A stretch of DNA of 18,772 bases from NCBI GenBank assembly GCA_017936205.1, contig JAGBGB010000332.1, positions 1-18,772 of the forward strand. The letters run 5' to 3'. The stretch is from Oscillospiraceae bacterium (GTDB lineage Bacteria > Bacillota > Clostridia > Oscillospirales > Oscillospiraceae). The notes under the pieces are model-generated. The model was not told where the DNA came from. It did no database searches and was given only the letters and a program-made list of their open reading frames with translations. Below, piece by piece: positions 13,840 to 18,772 of the stretch (position 1 is the first letter of the stretch; every line of letters begins with the position of its first letter). The translations under genes and the position numbers were made by a program.

Positions 13840-16713
13840 ATGAAACGCATCCTATCCCTAAGCTTGGTGCTGGTTCTGCTCCTTGGTCTGTTCAGCGGTT
13901 TGAAGCTGCCTGCCAAGGCTGCCCAGGCCTCCTACAACAGCGGCAAACGCGGAGAGCCCTGCACCTCTCTGTCTGCTGCCGCACAGAAGTATTATACCGG
14001 AAGCTATACCTATGATCAGCTCTCTGCACTGCAGGGCGAGAGTCTGAGAACCAGACTTCGTGCTCTGATCACATCCAACAGAAAGACCGTTGGCTATGAC
14101 GGCTTAAAGGAGTATATGGCTTATACCGATGCCTATCAGGGAAGCAGCTCCAAGCTGACACTGTTCTACTGCAACGGTACGACCACCAGTGAATGGGATA
14201 GGGCAGCAACCTGGAACCGCGAGCATATGTGGCCCGATTCTAAGGGTGGTAATGCAGTCGAGGGCGACCTCCATTCCATGCGTCCTACGGATCCGAACAT
14301 CAATTCCACCCGCGGGAACAATCCCTACGGTGAGGTCAACGGAGGCAAGGAGGCACTTTCCAATGAGAAGAACGGCAGACTCATTGGCGGACATTATGCC
14401 GGCAGTGTGTTCGAGCCTCTTGATTTTGCGAAGGGTGACTGTGCCCGTACGGTGCTCTATGACTATGTGGTGTCCAATAAGATGTCCTCTGTAGGTATCG
14501 TGTTTACGGATGTGGATACCCTGCTGAATTGGTGCAAGCTGGATCCCGTTGACACCTACGAAATGTCTCGTAACGATGTGGCGCAGGAAATCCAGGGCTG
14601 CCGCAATCCTTTTGTTGATTATCCTGAGCTGGCTTGGCTGATCATGGGCAAGGACATTGATCCTGAGTATAACATTACGGTTTCCAGCAATAACAACGCT
14701 TACGGAACGGTCAGCCTTCAGGGTAAGACCATTACCGCAAAACCTGCTGCAGGCTACTATGCCGAGAGCTATACCGTTCTCAGCGGTACTGCCACTGTAA
14801 GCAGAGATGGGGATCTGTTCATTGTGAACCCCAAGTCTGATTGCAGCATTCGCATTAACTTCGCCAAGAAGTCTACCGTGACTGTTGGCTTCCGCGGTGC
14901 TGCTGAACCTATGACCGCTTATGCAGGGGAAGTCATTACCCTGCCCTCCTCTCAGGATGTAAAGCCCTATGAATTCGTAGGCTGGGTGGAGAACCCTGTG
15001 GCAAAGACCACTGTCAGACCTGCCTATCGCAGTGCAGGCAGCAGCTATGTTCCCTCGTCCAATATTGATTTCTATGCCCTTTACCGTATTACCGAGGGCG
15101 GCACCGGTGGCAGCGGAAAGTGGAGCCTTGTAGAGGACAGTAAGAGCCTGACCAATGGTGTGCAGCTTGTGATCGCTTCTAATCAGAAGGGAAAGCTGGC
15201 AGGTGACATTCCTGCTACCTATATGTCCCCCGTGGACGGAAGCTTCTCTTCTGATCTTCGTACCATTGAGGATCTGCCTGAGAAGGCTGTGATCCTGACC
15301 CTTGGGGGCAGTGAGGGACAGTGGACTCTCACAGATCAGCAGGGCAGACAGCTTGGCTCCTCCAACAAGAAGGTCCTTGGATGGGGCGCTGGCACCTTGA
15401 CTTGGGATATTCAGATCAAGACAGAGGGAGCCTCCATTGCCAACACTATCAGCACCTACGGCCAGATCCTGTATAATGCGCAGTCTCCTCGCTTTACCAC
15501 TTATACGGGCTCTACCTCCACCAGTATGCTGCTGCCTCAGCTTTATATGCTGGATGGCACCGCAGGGACCACTTATTATACCACTGAGATCGGCAGCTGC
15601 AAGCATGAGACCGTGACCTTCCACCAGGCAGTAGAAGCAAGCTGCACAGAAGACGGCAGCATTGCCTACTATAGCTGCGATACCTGCGGTCTGTACTTTG
15701 CAGATGAGGGCTGCAACAAGACCCTCAGTGCATCCCAGCTTGTAGTTGAGGCTACAGGCCATGACTATGAATCTTCTGTAACGGCGCCTACCTGTACGGA
15801 GCAGGGCTTTACCACTTTTACCTGTAAGGTTTGCAATGACAGCTATGAGGGTGACGAGGTAGCAGCCCTTGGACATGATTGCGAGTCTGTTGTGACGGCT
15901 CCTACTTGTACAGAGCAGGGCTTCACCACTTACACCTGTAAGGCTTGCGACTATAGCTATGAGGATGACTTTGTCGATGCAATCGGTCACCATTGGGACG
16001 AGGGTGTGATCAGCCTTGAGCCCACCGAAACGGAGAATGGTCTGAAGACCTATACCTGTACCGAATGTGGCGAGACCAAGGAAGACGTGATTTATGCTTC
16101 CGGTCAGGAGCCCCCTGTTTGCGAAAACGGCGAGGATTGCGGTGCAAATACCTTTACGGATATGCCAGGTGTTTCCGATTGGGCTCATGCAGGCATTGAC
16201 TTTGCTCTTGCACAGAGCTTGTTCAATGGTATGAACGAAACCACCTTTGCACCTGAAAAGTCTATGACCCGTTCTATGCTTGTTACCGTCCTCTGGCGTT
16301 ATGTCGGGGAGCCGGAAGAGGGGGAGATCCTCTTTACCGATGTGGCAGAAGAAGCATGGTATGCCAAGGCAGTTGCTTGGGCTTCTCATAACGAGATCGT
16401 CAACGGAATGGGTGACGGAACCTTCCGCCCCGATAACAAGATCACCAGAGAACAGCTTGCCACCATTCTCTACCGCTTCGCTGAAAAGTGGGGATATAAG
16501 GTAGAGGAACGAGCAGAGCTGGACAGCTTCCCCGATGTTGAGGAGATCCAGTCCTATGCAGTAGAGCCTCTGCAGTGGGCAACTGCAGTTGGACTCATCA
16601 ACGGCGTGTCTGTAGAGGGGACTGCGTACCTCCGCCCCACAGGAGATGCAACTCGCGCACAGGTCGCAACCATTCTCATGCGCTTTGTCCAGAGCATTGC
16701 AACGGAAGAATAA
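13840..16713 (+). CDS. Secreted, SLH-anchored endonuclease I family nuclease
   Basis: This 957-residue exported protein has a signal peptide with 'MKR', a long leucine-rich core and probable cleavage after 'AKA' or 'AQA' (about residues 28-31). The endonuclease I (EndA/NucM) domain spans roughly 35-275, with the metal-site motif 'WNREHMWPDSKGG' (E128, H129) and 'NSTRGNNPYGE' (N155, R158, N160). These residues match the active site of Vibrio Vvn-type nucleases, which cut DNA and RNA non-specifically. Next come an InlB-B-like repeat domain (about 281-342), a second beta repeat (345-415), a beta-rich domain (428-573), cysteine-bearing repeats (587-752) and three SLH domains (about 772-820, 832-880, 897-950) that should hold it on the cell wall. 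SLH 'TRxx' motifs are kept (MTRS, ITRE, ATRA). ATG 13840 has GGAG 9 bases upstream; longer starts add nothing signal-like. A tandem paralogue follows at 16789. Confidence 0.9.
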   Translation: MKRILSLSLVLVLLLGLFSGLKLPAKAAQASYNSGKRGEPCTSLSAAAQKYYTGSYTYDQLSALQGESLRTRLRALITSNRKTVGYDGLKEYMAYTDAYQGSSSKLTLFYCNGTTTSEWDRAATWNREHMWPDSKGGNAVEGDLHSMRPTDPNINSTRGNNPYGEVNGGKEALSNEKNGRLIGGHYAGSVFEPLDFAKGDCARTVLYDYVVSNKMSSVGIVFTDVDTLLNWCKLDPVDTYEMSRNDVAQEIQGCRNPFVDYPELAWLIMGKDIDPEYNITVSSNNNAYGTVSLQGKTITAKPAAGYYAESYTVLSGTATVSRDGDLFIVNPKSDCSIRINFAKKSTVTVGFRGAAEPMTAYAGEVITLPSSQDVKPYEFVGWVENPVAKTTVRPAYRSAGSSYVPSSNIDFYALYRITEGGTGGSGKWSLVEDSKSLTNGVQLVIASNQKGKLAGDIPATYMSPVDGSFSSDLRTIEDLPEKAVILTLGGSEGQWTLTDQQGRQLGSSNKKVLGWGAGTLTWDIQIKTEGASIANTISTYGQILYNAQSPRFTTYTGSTSTSMLLPQLYMLDGTAGTTYYTTEIGSCKHETVTFHQAVEASCTEDGSIAYYSCDTCGLYFADEGCNKTLSASQLVVEATGHDYESSVTAPTCTEQGFTTFTCKVCNDSYEGDEVAALGHDCESVVTAPTCTEQGFTTYTCKACDYSYEDDFVDAIGHHWDEGVISLEPTETENGLKTYTCTECGETKEDVIYASGQEPPVCENGEDCGANTFTDMPGVSDWAHAGIDFALAQSLFNGMNETTFAPEKSMTRSMLVTVLWRYVGEPEEGEILFTDVAEEAWYAKAVAWASHNEIVNGMGDGTFRPDNKITREQLATILYRFAEKWGYKVEERAELDSFPDVEEIQSYAVEPLQWATAVGLINGVSVEGTAYLRPTGDATRAQVATILMRFVQSIATEE
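15757..16095 (+). repeat. Cysteine-bearing 38-residue tandem repeats within the first nuclease
   Basis: Two near-identical 114-base units (15757-15870 and 15871-15984) each encode 38 residues of the form GH-D...VTAPTCTEQGFTT-TCK-C...SYE. A third, degenerate unit (15985 to about 16095) starts GHHW and keeps 'TYTCTECG' but lacks the first cysteine. A related, longer unit precedes them from C587 ('EASCTEDG', 'YYSCDTCG'). The paired cysteines suggest metal binding or disulfides. Such repeats are frequent in surface proteins of gut Clostridia, where they probably act as stalks. Confidence 0.8.
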
Positions 16714-16726
16714 AGTTATAGATCGT

Positions 16727-16754
16727 ACCTCTCGCAGACCCTTCTGCGAGAGGT
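16727..16754 (+). terminator. Hairpin between the two nuclease genes
   Basis: A perfect 11-bp inverted repeat, ACCTCTCGCAG (16727-16737) and its complement (16744-16754), has a 6-base loop and starts 14 bases after the stop. The following GCTTTCAC is only weakly T-rich. With 34 bases left before the next ATG and no promoter recognised there, it may be a partial terminator allowing some read-through into the second nuclease, or an RNA-stability element. Confidence 0.6.
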
Positions 16755-16788
16755 GCTTTCACGGAAAGATATGAATAGGAGATATTAT

Positions 16789-18772
16789 ATGAAACGAAGC
16801 ATTTCCATAGTCCTTGCCCTGATCATGGTCCTCAGCATTTTCAGTGGGATTCGTGTATCTGCTGAGAATGGATACCTGTATAATACGGGCAAGCGTGGCG
16901 TAGTACAGACCACACCGTCTCAGTACGCCATAGACTACTACACCGACAGCTATAGCTACGAGAACCTCTCTGAGCTTTCTCCCTCCGATCTTCGAACGGC
17001 TTTGAACAATCTGATCGAACGGGATAAGGTGGATGCATCCTATGCATCCTTGGTAGAATATTTCCCATACACCGATGCGGACTGCGAAAATGAAGGGAAC
17101 ATCATCTTGTTCTACTGCAATTTGTCTCAGACTGCACAGTGGGCACCTGCTAAGTACTGGAACCGTGAGCATATGTGGCCCGATTCCAAGGGTGGAAGCG
17201 CATTGGAGGGGGATGTCCATGCTATGCGTCCTACGGATCCCAAGGTCAACAGCAGTCGTGGCAATCTTCCCTACGGTGAGGGACATACGGGCAAGCCTGC
17301 TTATGCCAATGAGTATAATCAAGAGCTTCTTGGCGGCTACTTTGGCGGTGCCTTTGAGCCTCTGGATATTGCAAAGGGCGACTGTGCCAGAACGGTCCTG
17401 TATGATTATGTTGCACAGACCCATGTGAATGTTGTGGATACCATATTTGAGAGCAGAGAGACCCTTCTGAAGTGGTGCCAGCTGGATCCTGTGGATCAGT
17501 TCGAAATGTCCCGTAATGACTCTGCACAGAGCATTCAGAAGAATCGCAACCCCTTCGTTGATTATCCTGAGCTTGCCTGGATCATCCTGGGCGAGGAAGT
17601 CCCCGCCGATCTGGTCAGCCCCAACCTGGGTGCTGTCAGCTACAGCATAATTGCCACCAGCAATAACACAGCCTACGGTACTGTCAGTGTTTCCGGCAGA
17701 CGGATCACGGCTGTTCCTGCTGAGGGCTATTATGCAGCAGGCTATACTGTCCTCAGTGGTAAGGCTACTGTGACCCAATCCGGGAATGTGTTCACGGTTG
17801 CAGCAGAATCCGACTGCGAGATCTGCATCAATTTTGAGAAAAAAACAGTGGTAACTGTTAGCTTCAATGGAGCTGTCGACCCCATCAGCGGCTATGCAGG
17901 GGAGCCGATCACTCTTCCTGAGGCTGTGGCAGAGGATGGCTATCGCTTTATCGGCTGGGTCGATCAGCCTGTGCAGGCTACCACCGAACAGCCCTCTTAC
18001 TATGAGGCCGGTGGAGAGTATATCCCGAATGGCAGTGTGAATCTCTATCCCCTTTACAGTTATACAGAAGGCGGAAAGGGTACAGGCTGGAGCCTTGTGG
18101 ATCAGGAAAGTGACCTGTACGCCGGCGCGAAGCTGATCATGACTGCCAACACCAAGGGGAAGGTTGCAGGCAGCCTGTCCAATCATGTTCTGACAGCTGA
18201 GACCCAGAGCTTCGGCTCCGACCTATCCGTTCTGGAAAACGCAAGTCAGGAGGCTCTGACCTTGGTTCTGGGCGGCGAACAGGGAGCATGGACCCTCAGT
18301 AATGAATCCGGACAAGCTCTGGGAGCTACTTCTGCCAAGAATCTGTCCTGGGGAAGCGGTACTCAGACTTGGAATATCACTGTCTCCGTCGAAGGTGCGG
18401 CCATTACCTCCACCGACGGAAGCTGTGGTAAGTTCCTGTACAATGTCAGTTCCCCTCGCTTTACCACATATACATCCGGCGCAAGCAGCTCCATGCTGCT
18501 GCCCCAGCTCTACATCAATGATGGCGGCGTGCTTTACTTCACGACAGAATTGTCTCGTTGCGAGCACAGCAACACCTCTTATACTGAGGCTGTTGCTGCG
18601 ACCTGTACTGCAGAGGGCAATCCTGCTTACTATACCTGTGCTGCCTGCGGAAGATCCTTTGCAGATGCCTCCTGCACCGAGCCCCTGACCGGTGCTCAGC
18701 TTGCGATTCCTGCGCTGGGTCATGAGCCCGGCAGCTATGGAAAGGATGCACAGACCCACTGGCAGCTGTGCA
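16789..18772 (+). CDS. Second secreted endonuclease I family nuclease, tandem paralogue (3' partial)
   Basis: The frame is open from ATG 16789 to the right edge (661 codons), so the C-terminus is missing. AGGAG lies 7 bases before the ATG. The signal peptide starts 'MKRSISIVLALIMVLSIFSG' with probable cleavage after 'VSA'. The nuclease domain has 'YWNREHMWPDSKGG' (E127, H128), 'NSSRGNLPYGE' (N154, R157, N159), 'KGDCARTVLYDYV' and 'NPFVDYPELAWI', all shared with its neighbour. Then come an InlB-B-like repeat ('TASNNTAYGTVSVSG' type), a second beta repeat, the same beta-rich domain (434-578) and the first cysteine-bearing unit ('AATCTAEG', 'YYTCAACG'). The tail then departs from the first copy, reading 'GSYGKDAQTHWQLC', which looks like the HWxxC type of cysteine repeat. 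SLH domains are expected beyond the edge but cannot be seen. It is probably transcribed from 13764, with read-through of the hairpin at 16727. Confidence 0.88.
   Translation, partial: MKRSISIVLALIMVLSIFSGIRVSAENGYLYNTGKRGVVQTTPSQYAIDYYTDSYSYENLSELSPSDLRTALNNLIERDKVDASYASLVEYFPYTDADCENEGNIILFYCNLSQTAQWAPAKYWNREHMWPDSKGGSALEGDVHAMRPTDPKVNSSRGNLPYGEGHTGKPAYANEYNQELLGGYFGGAFEPLDIAKGDCARTVLYDYVAQTHVNVVDTIFESRETLLKWCQLDPVDQFEMSRNDSAQSIQKNRNPFVDYPELAWIILGEEVPADLVSPNLGAVSYSIIATSNNTAYGTVSVSGRRITAVPAEGYYAAGYTVLSGKATVTQSGNVFTVAAESDCEICINFEKKTVVTVSFNGAVDPISGYAGEPITLPEAVAEDGYRFIGWVDQPVQATTEQPSYYEAGGEYIPNGSVNLYPLYSYTEGGKGTGWSLVDQESDLYAGAKLIMTANTKGKVAGSLSNHVLTAETQSFGSDLSVLENASQEALTLVLGGEQGAWTLSNESGQALGATSAKNLSWGSGTQTWNITVSVEGAAITSTDGSCGKFLYNVSSPRFTTYTSGASSSMLLPQLYINDGGVLYFTTELSRCEHSNTSYTEAVAATCTAEGNPAYYTCAACGRSFADASCTEPLTGAQLAIPALGHEPGSYGKDAQTHWQLC

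Noticed and set aside
15757..16095. Regularly spaced repeat considered as CRISPR-like
   Set aside because: The units are in frame, encode conserved cysteine motifs and adjoin without spacers, so they are protein repeats.
14104..16389. A 761-codon open frame on the minus strand opposite the first nuclease, and a similar 475-codon one opposite the second (16759-18186)
   Set aside because: Their codons are the exact reverse complements of the nuclease codons, so they stay open simply because the real genes avoid TTA, CTA and TCA. The translations look unlike any protein and have no ribosome site or domain.

Overview
The window (about 50% GC, almost every gene on the + strand) looks like chromosome from a Gram-positive gut Clostridium relative, most likely of the Oscillospiraceae/Ruminococcaceae type. 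The grounds are a capsule-type polysaccharide locus next to large exported proteins with S-layer-homology (SLH) domains and cysteine-bearing 38-residue 'GH...PTCTEQG' repeats, which are common in surface proteins of that group. This placement is an inference; there is no rRNA or marker gene here.

Region 1 (1-12102) is one tightly packed run of ten genes, several joined by 4-base ATGA overlaps. It holds a Wzy-like polymerase cut by the left edge, a GT4 glycosyltransferase, a Wzx-like flippase, a polysaccharide pyruvyl transferase, a WecC-type UDP-ManNAc dehydrogenase and the complete CapE-CapF-CapG (FnlABC) set for UDP-N-acetyl-L-fucosamine. A PF14907-like nucleotidyltransferase and an unusual membrane-anchored protein with a 2-oxoacid-dehydrogenase-E2-like acyltransferase domain follow. 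The enzymes predict a polysaccharide containing L-FucNAc and ManNAcA, probably carrying pyruvate ketals, made by a Wzx/Wzy route. The priming transferase, other glycosyltransferases and chain-length control are presumably upstream.

Region 2 (12103-13723) begins with a strong hairpin after the operon. Next comes a clear sigma-70-type promoter, a roughly 105-nt structured leader whose last hairpin resembles an intrinsic terminator, a MATE-family efflux gene, and an A-tract/stem/T-tract terminator.

Region 3 (13724-18772) has a second clear promoter and two tandem paralogous secreted nucleases of the endonuclease I (EndA/NucM, beta-beta-alpha-metal) family. The first is complete: signal peptide, nuclease, two beta-type repeat domains, a further conserved beta-rich domain, cysteine-bearing repeats and three SLH domains. 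The second runs off the right edge before any SLH region.

The regions may be linked. SLH domains classically bind pyruvylated cell-wall polysaccharide, and the locus next door encodes a pyruvyl transferase and ManNAc-related sugar chemistry. The features most worth a second look are the MATE leader, the E2-like protein lacking its catalytic histidine, the tandem surface nucleases, and a marked context-dependent choice of isoleucine codon that fills the window with GATC. No stretch longer than about 240 bases lacks a gene, and I saw no tRNA, rRNA, CRISPR array, insertion sequence or phage gene.
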